Source: Alectoria sarmentosa (Eukaryota > Ascomycota > Lecanoromycetes > Lecanorales > Parmeliaceae). From it: 64,000 nt of DNA. The notes under the pieces were generated by a model. The model was not told where the DNA came from. It made no database searches and was given only the letters and a program-made list of their open reading frames with translations. Location of the stretch: positions 1 to 64,000 of the forward strand of contig WOGZ01000125.1 of the NCBI GenBank assembly GCA_009733775.1, given 5' to 3'. Shown here one piece after another: positions 47,401 through 59,386 of this stretch (positions within the stretch are counted from its first letter, which is position 1; each line of letters begins with the position of its first letter). The position numbers and the translations under genes were made by a program.

Positions 47401-47561
47401 TCCGCGACACTGTCGCTACCATACATGTACTGGCTATCGTTTGGCGACCCGTTCATATCTAAAAGTTCTGAGGATTCTGGCTTGAACAGCTTTGTGGGTC
47501 TATCATGTGTGGTGTTTGGGCTCCCTTTGCGTTTTGGTCGTACGTGGCCGTTGAGTTCCAT
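44431..47561 (-). CDS. nma111: Nma111/HtrA-like nuclear serine protease
   Basis: This is a tandem HtrA-type protease with PDZ domains; the yeast homologue acts in apoptosis-like death and stress. Two exons, 47561-47148 and 47091-44431, give 1024 residues. The first protease domain has an intact triad: His in LTNRHVV, Asp in VHDFGIL and Ser in GGSSGSPVV. PDZ1 includes LPQGPADKQLEEGDVLIKVNG. A second, degenerate trypsin-like domain and further PDZ regions follow, as in the family. The N-terminus has a basic stretch, VRPKRKGSP, usable as a nuclear import signal. Upstream in-frame ATGs (to 47774) would add sequence, but MELNGHVRPKRK is the likely start. The 3' part is low complexity (Gly/Asp). 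The family call is very strong. Confidence 0.93.
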
Positions 47562-48425
47562 GCTTGCGGAAGCTGAGACAGATCTGACTCTGATCCGCGG
47601 GAATCTCGGCAGATTCACGTGGCGGCTTCTGGAATGGACCACAGACGAAGCTGAAGCGTTTTGGAAGGGGCAATGAAGGGATAGCCTTGTGACCCGTGTA
47701 GGTAAGCAAGGCAACAAGGTGAATGCTCTAGAATCAATGCTGATTTTGCCCCCGATACGGGTGACTTTATGCATTCAGCTTGCTTCTTGGTTTCCTTTGA
47801 GATGGGCAACACTGCCCTGCCCTGGCCCTAAACGCATTTCTCCACAGTCCACCCTGCTGCGACTCCTTTGCAAGATTCGACTGCCGGCGCTTATCGAGTC
47901 TGGACGATGCGGCACGAGCCATCCACTAAACCCATCGTGACCTAGTGGTTTCGGGGCTTACCTTGCTGCAGTCCGAGGGGTCGCTGACCGAAAGAAAGTT
48001 CGGGATGCTCACCTTATCGGAGATTGGAAATGTCAACGCTTATAATTGTCTTGTGTAAGCTCGATTTCTTCAGGTAGATTTTCTCAGTGTCTACTCATAA
48101 TCTCTCACGCAAACAAAACACCTCTAGCAGGTAATATCTTCGTTCTCAAAGTCTTCGTCTTTGTCTTCCCTGTCGATACGGGCCATTTCCTCGCATTATT
48201 TATCGAATTCGAAAGGATAGACGGGTCTTCTCCATCTTTAACGCAGACTTCTCATCAGATTTGCAAGGCTACTGGTAATCAGCATCTCCCTCCTTCGTAC
48301 TCGGCGACCCCAATTCGCCTTCAGCCATTGTGTGAACGAATAAATTTCCTAGCCTTGATCCAGACTGCCCAGAGGGCTCTCCGATCAAGAAAGGGGTCCT
48401 TGTGTCACAGAGAAAGAACATCAAG
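47562..48425. promoter_or_regulatory. Divergent region, nma111 and FSH1 genes
   Basis: About 860 bp between divergent starts, so it should contain two promoters. The part next to the hydrolase start (48040-48420) looks like a pyrimidine-rich leader. No specific site was recognised. Confidence 0.4.
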
Positions 48426-49229
48426 ATGGCGGAGTCAAATAAACACCTCCCCCGTCTGCTTTGCCTTCACGGTGGCGGCACCTCAGCCATGATATTCAAA
48501 ATCCAAACCCGCCGTCTCCAATGGGCTCTCCGTTCTACCTTCAAATTCGTCTTTGTCGACGGACCTTTCACAAGCGGCGCCGGTCCCGGCGTTTTACCCG
48601 CCTTCGCAGGCTGCGACCCCTACTTCCGCTGGTTGAACCCTGAAAGCCAGACCGCAGAACAGGACCAGAGACACGTGCGGCAGCTGTTGAGCAAGGTGAT
48701 CAAGGACGATGGCGGCGAGTTTATAGGGGTGTTGGGCTTTTCCCAGGGCGCCAGACTGACAGCAGGACTGCTAGCCGATCAGGAGGAGCGAAATGCCGCG
48801 GAGGGGATGCCAAATTGGAAATTCGGAGTGATGCTGTGTGGGTCATTCCCGCCGCTGAGTCTATCTTTAGCCAGAATGTCTTCAACGAAACCTAGTCAGG
48901 GGATTGACGAGCATGGCGAGACGAGGGAGCCGGATGAGGATGAGATCATTCATGTCCCCAGTGTGCTTGTCAGAGGAACACTGGATCCGCATGGCGAGAA
49001 AGGCAGGCGACTGGTGAAGTACTTTGATCCGGAGACGGCGATTGCCATGGTTTTCAGAATGGGACACCATTTGCCCGGCGCGGCCGGAGATTCGACAAGC
49101 GATAAAGGGGATACACAGAAGATTGTGGACGCCATATTGAAGGTCTATGCGGACCACTTGCCTTATGAGGAATTGAAGGCACCAAAGACAACGGTGATAG
49201 AGAACGGGAACGGACAGTTGAGTGCTTGA
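48426..49229 (+). CDS. FSH1-family serine hydrolase
   Basis: This is an alpha/beta hydrolase of the FSH1/OVCA2/LovG family; substrates are mostly unknown, and some members release polyketides. It is a single exon of 267 residues. The N-terminal motif LLCLHGGGTSAMIF contains the oxyanion-hole region. The nucleophile is Ser in GVLGFSQGARL, the acid is Asp in VRGTLDPHGEKG, and the base is His in MGHHLPGAA. All three catalytic residues are present, so it should be active. VFVDGPFTSGAGPGV is another family mark. The gene could start at 48402, adding eight residues. No polyketide synthase is close, so a LovG-like role is not supported by context. Confidence 0.88.
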   Translation: MAESNKHLPRLLCLHGGGTSAMIFKIQTRRLQWALRSTFKFVFVDGPFTSGAGPGVLPAFAGCDPYFRWLNPESQTAEQDQRHVRQLLSKVIKDDGGEFIGVLGFSQGARLTAGLLADQEERNAAEGMPNWKFGVMLCGSFPPLSLSLARMSSTKPSQGIDEHGETREPDEDEIIHVPSVLVRGTLDPHGEKGRRLVKYFDPETAIAMVFRMGHHLPGAAGDSTSDKGDTQKIVDAILKVYADHLPYEELKAPKTTVIENGNGQLSA

Positions 49230-49895
49230 GGAGCATGCTGTCTTCGGGCATGGAGCACAGCGCATGGCAGGCATTTATGATCTACTACGTAGCGTTGTCG
49301 ATTCCCGTAGCATATTTATGAAAGATAGAACGCCCTTTGAAAAGACTCGTAGATTTCTTTCAATTCCCGAGAACTGGGTGATGATTCATTTCAGCAATGC
49401 AGGAGCCTCCACGTTGTCGAGGGAAACATCAGCGTTCTCATCATATTGTAAGATCTGCGAGACAAGGAGCTTGATAGTCACACTGGAGACTGGAAGCGTG
49501 CTTTCGCAGTAATGTAAAGTTGGAGTAAGCTTGAGTCGTTGGTGCTCAAGGCTCGAGAAGCTTAGAGACAGACTCACGTGAGTGGATATAGGACTGCGTT
49601 TTGTCGGACACGGATGCTTAGAACGTACGCCAACTAACGCTTAGTCTTCTTCGTGTAAGAGGTAGTGTGTATGAACAGAAAGTACCTCAATTTGAATACA
49701 GTCTTAGTCACACCGTAACACTTTGGAGTAAAAACACCGCCGATGCCGCCCTGTCAAAAAATCCTTTCCATTCAATATTGACACATAATTCCTCTCATAC
49801 GCCAATCAATACAAATGCGCGCAAACATCTTCCAATTTGACCAACTTGAATTTTTTTTCTTGCATGTCCACTCACTTGCCAAATGATAGCCTGTA
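49230..49895. other. Convergent 3' intergenic region
   Basis: About 670 bp between the FSH1 stop (+) and the b561 gene stop (-). Only short unsupported frames; nothing recognised. Confidence 0.4.
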
Positions 49896-50801
49896 TCACT
49901 GAAATCCTAGCTTCTGCTTCTTGATCCTCGGCAGCAGGCCAATCAGCGTGATAACGGCAGCCACAATGACAGCCCACAGCTTGATGTGCAGGGTCCCTGT
50001 ATTGAACCCAGTCTGCGTTGCCGCAGCGACTGTTGCGAAGCTAAGTATTACCAGCAAGTATCCACTCATGCGGTGATATTTGTAGATGGCCTTTGCATTA
50101 TCCACACTCCCATAGACAGCCGGGGTGTAGTACTGCGTTATTCCCACAATAGCCTGAATGGCGAAGAGGATATATGTGATGAGTCCAAGTATGCCATGTG
50201 GGGAAGTGAAGTGGGCGCCAGCATGGGCGAACTTATTGTACTCGATTATTATGAAAGCGGCAAGGAGAGATAGAACGGCGGTGCCATTTATGACGGCGTG
50301 TATGTTGGTACCCAGGTGTTTCTGCTTAGGCGCATGCGTCGGTTGGAGGATTAGGATGGCTTGCGTGGTCAAGAGAAGACCGGCAGAGTTGAGCAGCTGT
50401 AGGATAACCATTAGTGAGAATCTACCGACCTCGGTGAGGAAGGAGGGCGCACGGGATGGGCGGAGAAGAGGGAGAGAGGCGCAATGAAGACGGAGGCCCA
50501 GATAGTGGCCGCAAGCTGTGACCTTGTCAGTAAACCCTGGGCGTGGCGGAGAAGTCGTGGCCAACGTACGATCCAGATGCCTGCTTGAGCTATGATAGCG
50601 GTGCCTGGAGCGGTGATTGTTAGCTTTTGTTGTATAGGGTGTACGAGAAGGAACAGCAGATGTCCTACCGAGGACGAAGTTGAACTGTATGCCCTTTCCA
50701 TCTTGTTGTGAGGCATCGCCTGCTCGGCCGAGGAGGGGCTCATCTTCTGCTTGACCTTGGGTTGCGGGGTTCTCTTGCGGGATGCCTGTTGCTGAGGCCA
50801 T
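49896..50801 (-). CDS. Cytochrome b561/ferric-reductase-like membrane protein
   Basis: Four exons, 50801-50669, 50604-50570, 50515-50453 and 50396-49896, give 243 residues. After a polar N-terminus there are about six hydrophobic segments, including SAGLLLTTQAILIL and GILGLITYILFAIQAIVGIT. The likely haem-ligand histidines lie in GTNIHAVING, TSPHGILG and YKYHRMSGYLL, the usual spacing of the b561 fold. This class moves electrons across a membrane, often using ascorbate or reducing ferric iron. The third intron uses a weak GTGCGC donor, but it keeps the frame exactly. No DOMON or FAD domain is attached. Specific donor, acceptor and membrane are unknown. Confidence 0.8.
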   Translation of the reverse strand: MASATGIPQENPATQGQAEDEPLLGRAGDASQQDGKGIQFNFVLGRTSAVPSRTPYTTKANNHRSRHRYHSSSRHLDRTLATTSPPRPGFTDKVTACGHYLGLRLHCASLPLLRPSRAPSFLTEVGRFSLMVILQLLNSAGLLLTTQAILILQPTHAPKQKHLGTNIHAVINGTAVLSLLAAFIIIEYNKFAHAGAHFTSPHGILGLITYILFAIQAIVGITQYYTPAVYGSVDNAKAIYKYHRMSGYLLVILSFATVAAATQTGFNTGTLHIKLWAVIVAAVITLIGLLPRIKKQKLGFQ

Positions 50802-51809
50802 AGTGGGTGATGGAGGGTCAAAGGTTGTAGTAGGTCTGGTAAAGCAAGAGAATGATGTAGATTATAAATCGTGATGAGGGGTTAAGTGGGATATAGAGTA
50901 CTTATGCCTACTCTCAGTACTCGTAGACTACTGCAAGATGCGAAGGCACGATGGCGTAATATCAAATGCTTGGACGAATCACGTTGGAAAATCTTTAGTT
51001 CCTTTACGAGCTAATTGGAGCTTCTAAGCTTCTAAGCTTCTAGTCATATTTGTCCATTTAGCGAGTTCGTCCGCAGCATTCAGCTGAGGGAGTGTGGCTG
51101 TTTGGACCAAGACGGAAAATTGTATCGTTCGTGATCAATGGCCACTCTATCTACTTTGACTTCACCAACGCCGATTTTGGGCATCTACGCAGATCAAATT
51201 ACTCTATAGCTTATGACTTGTACTGTTGAGAGAGGGAGAATGTTTGCTAGCGCGAGATGCTCCCAACTGATGTTAATTGTGTCCAAATATTGGATGATGT
51301 GCACCCTTTCCGACTGCCACTTTTTCCTAGCACCTATTCAGCGTTGAGAACGGGCCATCAACATTGTAGACTTTGAACGAGTGCACTGTGAGGGAAAGCG
51401 AGCATTTTGCAGCTGTTTCTATCTCATGGCGATGTCTATTTTCGAAGAACGCTGACGTCGTGTACTTTGCTGTTCTAGATAAAAATCCATGTTCCCCAGT
51501 CACCCTACCACAGACGGCATGTCGTGAGTGGACAAGCTCCTGAGAAGCATTTTCGAAGAGGGCATGTATCATCGACCCTGCGGCCACATTTTCGACGTTG
51601 GACTGGTTTCCTGGGCCAACAATCATCCAAGATAAACAGATCGTGGCGTTTTGACCTTCATTGGCTTTCAGTCTTCCAAAACTCTGAGCTCTATGAGCTG
51701 ATATTACGTTGTATTGTCCATGTCTGTCACTGGATTACTACCTGGGACAAACGGTATGTCAATAGTTCATGCCCTGGCCTTTTAAGGCGCACTTTAAATA
51801 CGGACTGCT
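50802..51809. other. Intergenic, no gene recognised
   Basis: About 1 kb containing the b561 gene promoter and the 3' flank of the Mo25 gene. Three tandem TTCTAAGC-type words occur near 51021-51042. A 99-codon minus frame (51327-51626) has no recognisable feature. Confidence 0.4.
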
Positions 51810-53127
51810 TCAAGCAGGCGGAGGCAAGGTCTCTATTTGGCGTATGAGAAAGCTTTTCTCGTCCGTGAATTGCTCGTCTTCTGTTCGGTCTGCCAAAAAG
51901 CCGGGTAAAAACTTGAGCAGGCGTTCTCGGTTTTGTGTCAGGATTCTCTTGACGGCGTCTGACTTATGCGGGTTCGCAACGAATACCTCGATATTATTAG
52001 CACGATAAAGGTGACAAAGTGGTCCGAATATTGTATACCTTAAATACGTGGAACCCCTCGTACTGCACCATCTTTCTATCGTCTCGCAACAGATTCATAC
52101 ATAGCTTCAAGTGATCTCCTCTATCGACGTATGCGGTCATGACATTGTAGTTTGCCCTATCGAGGAGGATCTCTCCCAGTAGTTTGATCGATTGTCGCTT
52201 CGTAACGTAGGAGCTTGATTCAATCAAGATAGTATTGTATCGCTTGAAGAAGAGGTCAAAGTTGGTCATTAGGTATTGGGACACCTGGTGTTTGTGTTTG
52301 GTTAGAACATCCTGGGTCATAAAACATCAGCCATGCGATACGGCCTTGAGTGGCCGATATGCTCACTCTGAAAGTGGTGAACGCATCTGCGCTGACTTCA
52401 AATACTCCTCCATCAATCCAGTCGAAGAATCTCCAGAAGACTCCGTCGCCAGACTGAGGTCGGTCCACATAGGCTATATCATAGGCTATATCACCGAGCT
52501 TCGTATCTAGCTGATTCTCTAGAGATTGGTCGTACAATATAATACTGGCGATGCCTTCGTATTTAAGTACTTCCCTTAGCACCGCTCCACATGGCATCGC
52601 GCTCTCTTTGTTATTATACCCCCGGCATAGCTCAATAACCACCTGAGGTCTCTTGTTGATCACATAGGACAAGGCGGTGGAGTCCTGGGCCGTGCTGCCG
52701 GGTGGTCTGAAGCGTAAGACGTATGAGAATATAGCCTGGGAGTCTTTGCGAGATTCGAAGGAGAGAAGATGGATGCTATAGGCGAGGACATAGAGAAAGT
52801 CTTCTTGGATCATGGAGGTGATGAGCTGGAAGACTGATTCAGGGTTGCTATCGGTTTCTGCGGCAGTGCATGAGTGTATTTTTGCTAGACCAACTTTGCA
52901 GCAAGATCGCGTACCTTGTGTCCCCATCAGTACGAGTTTCATCTGGGCCAGCAGCTTAGCCACTTCTTCCTCTGTCTGGGAGCCTGTGTCAGCTGGTGCG
53001 CTTTTCATGAAAGGTGCCTATCATTCACCTTCTGCATTCTCGGAGGTTGGCGCAATCTGTTGAGAAGATCCTTGGTCGGCTTCACAAGGTCTGACTTTGG
53101 CTTGTTGCGGCCCCAGAGGAACGCCAT
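51810..53127 (-). CDS. hymA: Mo25/HymA family scaffold protein
   Basis: This is an armadillo-like scaffold that activates Ste20/germinal-centre kinases in the MOR/RAM network. It is required for polarity and, in aspergilli, conidiophore development. Six exons are inferred. The start MAFLWGRNKPKSD at 53127 is followed by an intron ending at CCCAG before TEEEVAKLLAQMK. Then come exons with GTQ-ETDSNPESV, the block from DWIDGGVFEVSADAFTTF to TKHKHQVSQYLMTNFDLFF, NYNVMTAYVDRGDHLKLCMN, and finally FVANPHKSDAVKRILTQN running to stop at 51810. VQYEGFHVFK-VFVANP is the most conserved family element. Length is about 340 residues, as usual. It starts divergently from PRMT3 with 400 bp between. Each intron is short (50-60 nt). 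Confidence 0.9.
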
Positions 53128-53527
53128 TGGCGAAGACTCGAGCATTTGACGGCAGTGTTTACAATCGACAAGACGACTCTTTGCTCACTTGGACAAGATC
53201 GAAATGTGGTTTAGTATGCGTCATAGGAATGAAAGAGACTCTCTCATACTCAGACCTCAGTGATGTTGCAAATAGGATTGCTTGTGGTTAGGAGAAAGAG
53301 TGGAGGAGTACGGTGGTACAGAAAATAGAAATGCATCCACAAACAAAAATGTCTAACAAGGCGGAAAGCTCCGTCCGGATATAGAGTAGAGCCAGCGTTA
53401 TGTCCGAGGCACGATTGTTTGACTTTTGCGTGCTGCATTTCACACCACGACACATTAAACATCCTTTTGGGAAGAATCAACGAAGCAAACGTGACTCTTG
53501 GGCATAGTTCCAGCTCAAGAGCTCAAG
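53128..53527. promoter_or_regulatory. Divergent promoter region, hymA and PRMT3 genes
   Basis: 400 bp between two divergent starts; both promoters must be inside. No recognisable factor site. Confidence 0.4.
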
Positions 53528-55474
53528 ATGGTAGCCATTACGGAAGCGGACCAGGAAGGAGAGCCCTCAGACAGCTCAGAGGAAGTCGATATCCTAGACT
53601 TAAAAGACGATGAAGGCTGGGAAGACCAGGAGCCAGATGTGGAGAATATCGAAGTGTTTTGTTTAGGGTGCTCGCAAACGTTTTCTGACGCCCGGTCTAT
53701 GCTGCCGCATTGTCGAGATACCCACAACATCGATATCGTGAAGGTTCAGAAGACGCTGAGTGCGTGAGAACCTTTGGAATCGATCTCCCCTGAACGGCTT
53801 TGGACTGATTCCTCTTGATATCCAGGGCTCGACTTTCTCGAAATGATCAAAATGATCAATTTCATTCGCGCCGAGGGGAGAGATGTTCGTCGATGTCCAC
53901 CAGATCTGTCATCAAAAGATGTCTTTCAGTCCGAGCATTGGTTAATTCCACAACTTGAGGATGATGCTCTTTTGTATAGCTTGCACGATATCATAGGGGA
54001 GGATCTTGAAGAAGAAGTAAGCGGTGTGACCGTTGGAGTTGGTCAATCTGAAGCTGCCCAACTACCACAATGTACTTACGATCTATCGAGAGTCCCTGGA
54101 CCCGATAATCCGATATACGGGATTGCAGAGTTGGAACAGAGAGTGAGAAGCGCTCAAAGAGACCTTGAAAATCATAAGCAATTACTCGCGAGCGACTTGC
54201 AATTGCATGGACGGCTGGAAAATGGCTTGACTCGGGAAGATACTATACTAGAAGCTCGCAATAGCCCTCAGGAAATTCAAACCTTTGACACAGAGACGAG
54301 TTCAAGTGGCAATGCCTCAGCAATGAAGGGAGACACTGATTCCAGTTACTTCGCGTCATATTCCGGCCATGGTAGATGCTTCTTTGATCTTCCGAAATGC
54401 TCAAAAGCTGACGCAGATAGACATCCACGAAACAATGTTGAAAGACACAGTTCGAACAGATGCTTATCGAGATTTCATATATGAAAACAAAGATCTCTTC
54501 AAGAACAAGACTGTGCTAGATGTTGGATGTGGGACAGGCATACTATCCATGTTCTGTGCGCGAGCGGGAGCAAAAAAAGTAATAGCAGTGGATAATTCGG
54601 ATATCATCAACTTTGCCCGAGAAAACATCTATAGAAATGGAATGGGGGAGACAATCGTGTCAGTCAAGTAATGCCTTTTTGTGCGGCTGTGCTGACTTAT
54701 CGCAGATGTTTACGAGGAAAGATTGAGGAAGTCGTTTTACCCTTGAAAACCGTTGACATCATTGTCTCTGAGTGGATGGGCTACTGTTTACTGTATGAAG
54801 CAATGCTGGACTCTGTGCTCTGGGCCCGTGACCACTACCTTGCTCATTGGGGCCTTATGGTTCCATCGCACTGCACACTCCGCATAGCACCAATGGCCGA
54901 CTCAGAATATGTAGACGACCATATTCATCATTGGAAAAACGTATACGGCTTCGACATGAGCAGCATGTGCAGAGACATCTACAGGGACGTCGTAATCAGA
55001 GAAGTTCAAGATTTCGCAGTCCCGGCAGAATCATCTCCATTCTTGCAGCTATGTTTGAGGACCACCAAAAAGGAAGAGCTTGTTTTCGCAAGCAAAGCAT
55101 TCTCGTGTACATTGAAAGCGGACATGGGAGCCTTGGATGGCTTTGTCATCTGGTTTGATACCTTCTTCGACCAATCTCCTTATTTTCGAGATCCTGCAAA
55201 AGGCAAAGCGGAAGAATACGTCCGCCAGGGCGGACAGTCGATCGCATTCACGACAGGCCCGCATGGAAAGCGAACACACTGGCAGCAAGGCTGCCTGCTC
55301 ATCGATCATAAAGGAAAGCCGCAGGAGACTCTGAAGAAGGGACAGGTCATTAGCGGTAGTATTGGCTATGAGAAGAGGGAAGATGACAACCGGGCGTTGG
55401 ATATTAAGGTGCAATGGGAGGTGGACGATAGTCAAGAAAAATTGAAAGGAAAGCAATCATGGTCAATGCGTTGA
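53528..55474 (+). CDS. rmt3: Protein arginine N-methyltransferase 3
   Basis: This is a type I arginine methyltransferase that uses S-adenosylmethionine; PRMT3 methylates ribosomal protein S2 in the cytosol. Four exons, 53528-53759, 53826-54371, 54421-54667 and 54706-55474, give 597 residues. Near residue 45 a single C2H2 finger (FCLGCSQTFSDARSMLPHCR, then DTH) marks it as PRMT3 rather than PRMT1. A helical linker follows. The catalytic domain starts at DIHETMLKDTVRTDAYRDFI. It contains the SAM motif VLDVGCGTGILSMFCARAGA, the double-E loop SEWMGYCLLYEAML, and the THW loop in KRTHWQQG. All catalytic residues seem present. The second acceptor is the TAG at 54418-54420, which restores the NDIHET-like pattern. 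Confidence 0.93.
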
Positions 55475-55999
55475 TTCATGGCGTGATACCCCAGTTCTCT
55501 ATGCAATTCCTGCGGGCCTGTAGCGCCCACCAGCCCTGAAATGATGGGATTGGACCAGACACGCGCGCCGATTAGATTAGGGTTTCAAGAACGCAATACA
55601 GACTGATACAAATTTAGCGTATTCAAAACACCTACGCGCAGCGCACCATTCAAATTATCGACTTCATCAGTCGGACTGAACAGGTTTCTGTGTATAAAAT
55701 TGTAAAGATAAGTCTGTCTATCCCTGCTGAAATTTCCAAGTCAACAAAAAAAGGACTAAAATACAGCTTTTAAAGTATGTATCGCGGAAATCAGAATTTG
55801 GAGCCTGTTTCTCGTGATTCGAAACCATATATTTTATATACAAATTATGTACTATTCGCTCTTGCGACTCTAGAGCCGTTGAATGTTTTACAATGTGACT
55901 TGTACTTCTGAAGTCGATTATTTAAATAATGAGAATCCTCGCATCTGGGTTACCAGCAAGTGTATGGTAGTCTATACGCCTGGGAGCGTATCGGTACCG
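55475..55999. other. Convergent 3' intergenic region
   Basis: About 525 bp of AT-rich sequence between the PRMT3 stop and the stop of the transcription-factor-domain gene. Likely both terminators; nothing else recognised. Confidence 0.4.
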
Positions 56000-57981
56000 T
56001 TAGTGTTTGAACTGCCGCTCTGCAACATGCTGGAGTCGATCCTCAAGATCTGGCTTCCCTACAACGGCCTCGAAGGCCGAATGGATAGATCTGGCAATAT
56101 GCCAAGTCCTCGAAGCAACTTCCAACGCACTCATACAGTTGATGAACCGTGCCCTACTTTCGAGAGCAATGCAAGGATCGTGAGATCGCATGTGGAAGAT
56201 GTGGACGGTCAAAGCGGAGAAGATGCTATAAACACTAGATATCTATCAGCGAGCGATCTGAAGGCGCAGGATATCAGTGAAGGTGCATACACGATTCCGG
56301 GGCATCTGGAAAGCTCGTCGTGACTTGCAAGCGCCCCAACGATTGCAGTGATCATGCCTGCTGCTCGGAAACCGATTATGCTTGGATTGTGGGCATCCTC
56401 TGGGGAGTACCTCCTCAAGTACATCTGTGTACGGTGGAGAAGAGTGATTGTCGTGCTTGCACAGACATTAGCCTCTTGGCAGTTCGCGCGAGTTGTTCTG
56501 AACAATTGAGACTCCTCACTAGTAAGAACAATGTAGTATGGCTGGCCAAAACCTGTGTTGAGACGCATCCCACTCCATTTCTTTCGGACAACTCCGCAAC
56601 CAGACCACCAGCGACATGCCGCAAGAACCAGAGATAGTAGCCAACTCCGTTGGCGACTTATCTTGAGAGGTCAGTTGAGGCAATTTCGATAGCACTAAAG
56701 CAGTCTGTTGGCTCAGCGCTGCATACTGAAGGAAGAATTGGACTTGTTCAGGATTAGGAGAGCTGTCGTCATTCTCGTCGAAGTCCTCAGCGCAGATCTC
56801 CGTGATGTTGGACTCTTTCCAGACTATTGTGTCGATGGAGAGGGTCCCTCCGAGTACAGTCGTGATGGAGCAGTCCCTGGTGAGCAGGGTCCACCAGATT
56901 CGCTTGCGTACACGCTTCTCGTATATGGTCAGGCAGGAAGCCTCGAAGCTGTTTACGGATCAATTATCTAGACGATATGTGTGTGTGTCTTCATAGCTCA
57001 TACATTCGATGTAGCCCGAGGCTTCGAGCTGCACTTATCGCAACTCTGGTCCAGTAAAATGAGTCTTTGGTAGTCTCTGAAAGGTAGATATCAGAATTCG
57101 GTCCCTACAATCCTTGGATCTGTGTGAATCACACCGTCTAATGCTTCCCAGTACCAGCCCATCAATATCAGGGATTGGACTAAAGTCACGGGGTCCGTTT
57201 CATAATTCGCTTCATAGAGCATTCTTGCACGATCGAAGTATGTTGCAGCAACAGGGACTGGTGTTACTGAATTTGGAGTCAGATTTGAGCCACCGGTCAC
57301 AGTGGAGCCTGCTGCTAGCACGGCTTGCATCAACAATAGCGAAGGCTGATTGTTAGGATCTTGATAGGAGCGTAGGAACTCGGCTCTATTGAGAATTGGA
57401 ACAAGCGGAGCAGCCCAGTGGAAGAAAGCAGCAACAAGTTCATCGCAAGTTGCCTCTGCCGGTAGTTGGAGAGCCCCGTGGTCGCGCAATTGGGCGGTGA
57501 CATTGGGGTGAAGTTGTCTTAGAGCCAAGGTCCTGACTTTGGTGACATCTTTGGACTTGAGGGCGGCTTCCGCTCTTGTACGGCTATTGTTGAGCTGAGA
57601 GGTTAAGTCTTCTGGGCTTCGATGCACGTCCTCGATGTTGGCCTGGACATTGCTTCTAAATTCAATGGGAGAAGCAAGATCGAGAACGTTGGCCCACGGG
57701 CACGGCCTACAAAGACTTAGCTGATTCATTGACTGAGATGAGAGTTCAAGGTATTGCATACAGTCCTGAACTCTGTTTAGCGGGAGCATCCATCTTGATA
57801 CTCTAGCGATACAACCCTTTAGAGGGATAGAAGTCCATGACTTGTAGTCACAGATTTTGTCGCCAGAGGTGGTCTTGGAAGGGGAAAGCGAAAAGCCTCC
57901 CCCCCCTTTTTGTAGGCTCGTTGCCATTGCAGCGCTGATCATTCGATAGGAAATAAGTGCTGTGCAGAGATGCCGAGGCAC
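56000..57981 (-). CDS. Fungal-specific transcription factor domain protein, no visible zinc cluster
   Basis: This encodes the middle-homology (fungal_trans) domain found in Zn2Cys6 regulators. Five exons give a continuous frame: (about 57981)-57135, 57076 to about 57011, then exons starting with FEASCLTIYEKRVRKRIWWT, TTITLLHRTQMYLRRYSPED and IFSALTVHIFHMRSHDP, ending at 56000. Splicing restores the classical pattern GWYWEALDETTKDSFYWTRV, followed by GLHR, TRDCSI, AILHCSYY and the C-terminal CMSALEVASRTW. Unspliced, the first frame would end falsely at 57091. The upstream 150 codons contain no CxxCRxRKxxC cluster, and none was found up to 59 kb. So it either lost the DNA-binding part or has a distant first exon I missed. 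The 5' end is uncertain; the target is unknown. Confidence 0.7.
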
Positions 57982-59386
57982 GATTATCTTTGCCCGTCTT
58001 TGTATTTTATCCTACTCCATGAAAAATTACGGCGTTCTCTCGGTATTGAATTGGTGATCGTACCCTCGGGCCGGTCTAATATTCCCGAGGCACGAACAAT
58101 AGCATCATTCGTCCAGCGTTTCCATGTATTGCAATATGGTGGCAGGCGACACCAAACATAGGTGAGATTGTTTGCGGATTTTGTACAAGATGGTGTGGAA
58201 AATCGGCAGTCAAATGTACATTGTCACGATGGCGAGAAAGATGTGTGGGTCTCGGTCACCTTTTTTTTGTTCGTCGTGTATGGAAAGGAGGCACCAGAGC
58301 TACTAGCAGCCAGTACGGGTAGGACAGCATGACCTTGACAGGGTCCTCGAAGCTAAGTTTTTGACATGAGCAAAATAGGTTTCAACATCGATAAAGTAGC
58401 TTTACCCCCTCAACATCTGATCGCGAGATATGTTACAAAGTCTAGGACTCAAGTATACATGTATCTCGATAATAGTGTCAATAAGCTCTCTGAACTAAGA
58501 AGCTCTATCATACCTATGTATTGATTACATTGACGGAACTGTGGCGCTATTTGTTCACAACACGTGGTACGAGATCCACAACAAGCTGGGTAGCTTGAGA
58601 TACCCTCGTGTGCACGTACCTAGCTCTAGTATTGTAGGTCGAATATGTTCCGTGGTGTGGAAAAAACTGGCACGATTAACACTTGAGAGGTCGACGTATA
58701 TCGGCGAGTCGTTTTGTCGCCAGAATCCAAACAAAGGCAGTCGATTGTGGTTACTCGAAAGATGTAATCGCGTTGTACATCAGACTCGGGGGCAGAGAGC
58801 ATCTCCTGGCTGTCCTGGCAAATAAAAGGGTTCGTAAGCAGTAGTACCATGTACATACAGGTGGATCCAATTGCTGGCCATTGCTCGCAGCGCGGCATTT
58901 TTTACGCCGTTTGGTTCTGATTCAATTCCGGAAGAGTGGCAGCTGGGGACGACTGAATACGGCAGTACAGGTATGGCTGGGACAACGGAGCGAGCTCTCA
59001 TTTCCAGGCTACGGCAGGATGATGATAGTGACGGTGAGTTGTAGCACATAGTCACACCTCACCTTTTAGTCCTAGCCTCAGTTGATAAGATCCCTTCAGT
59101 GGGCGCAGTGAGGCGCAGTTCCAAGTGCTTTGCTACCTACAGACTCAGAGTGCGTCACTCGTGAACAGGATCCTCCCTCCCTTCGGAGCGCCACTCCTGC
59201 ACACACTTCCTTCTACACTCTTTCGGTGCGCTGGATTTCAAACAAACTGACCCCGCTGGGGGCAAAATCGTATCCTAGTATATAGATAAACGCTAGATAA
59301 AAAAATGCTATGCTTATGTATTGGGTTTAACACTGTAAGATATACGTTACACCCGGAAATCGCACCCACATGTAAATATGATGATA
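57982..59386. other. Intergenic, no gene recognised
   Basis: About 1.4 kb upstream of the transcription-factor-domain gene and downstream of the patatin gene. I searched both strands by eye for a zinc-cluster exon and found none. Short frames only, with several homopolymer runs (T8 at 58261, A7 at 59298). Confidence 0.4.

Noticed and set aside
57091..57134. Apparent truncation of the transcription-factor domain after GWYWEALDG
   Set aside because: A GTGTGA...TTTCAG intron restores the classical continuation ETTKDSFYWTRV, so it is not a break.
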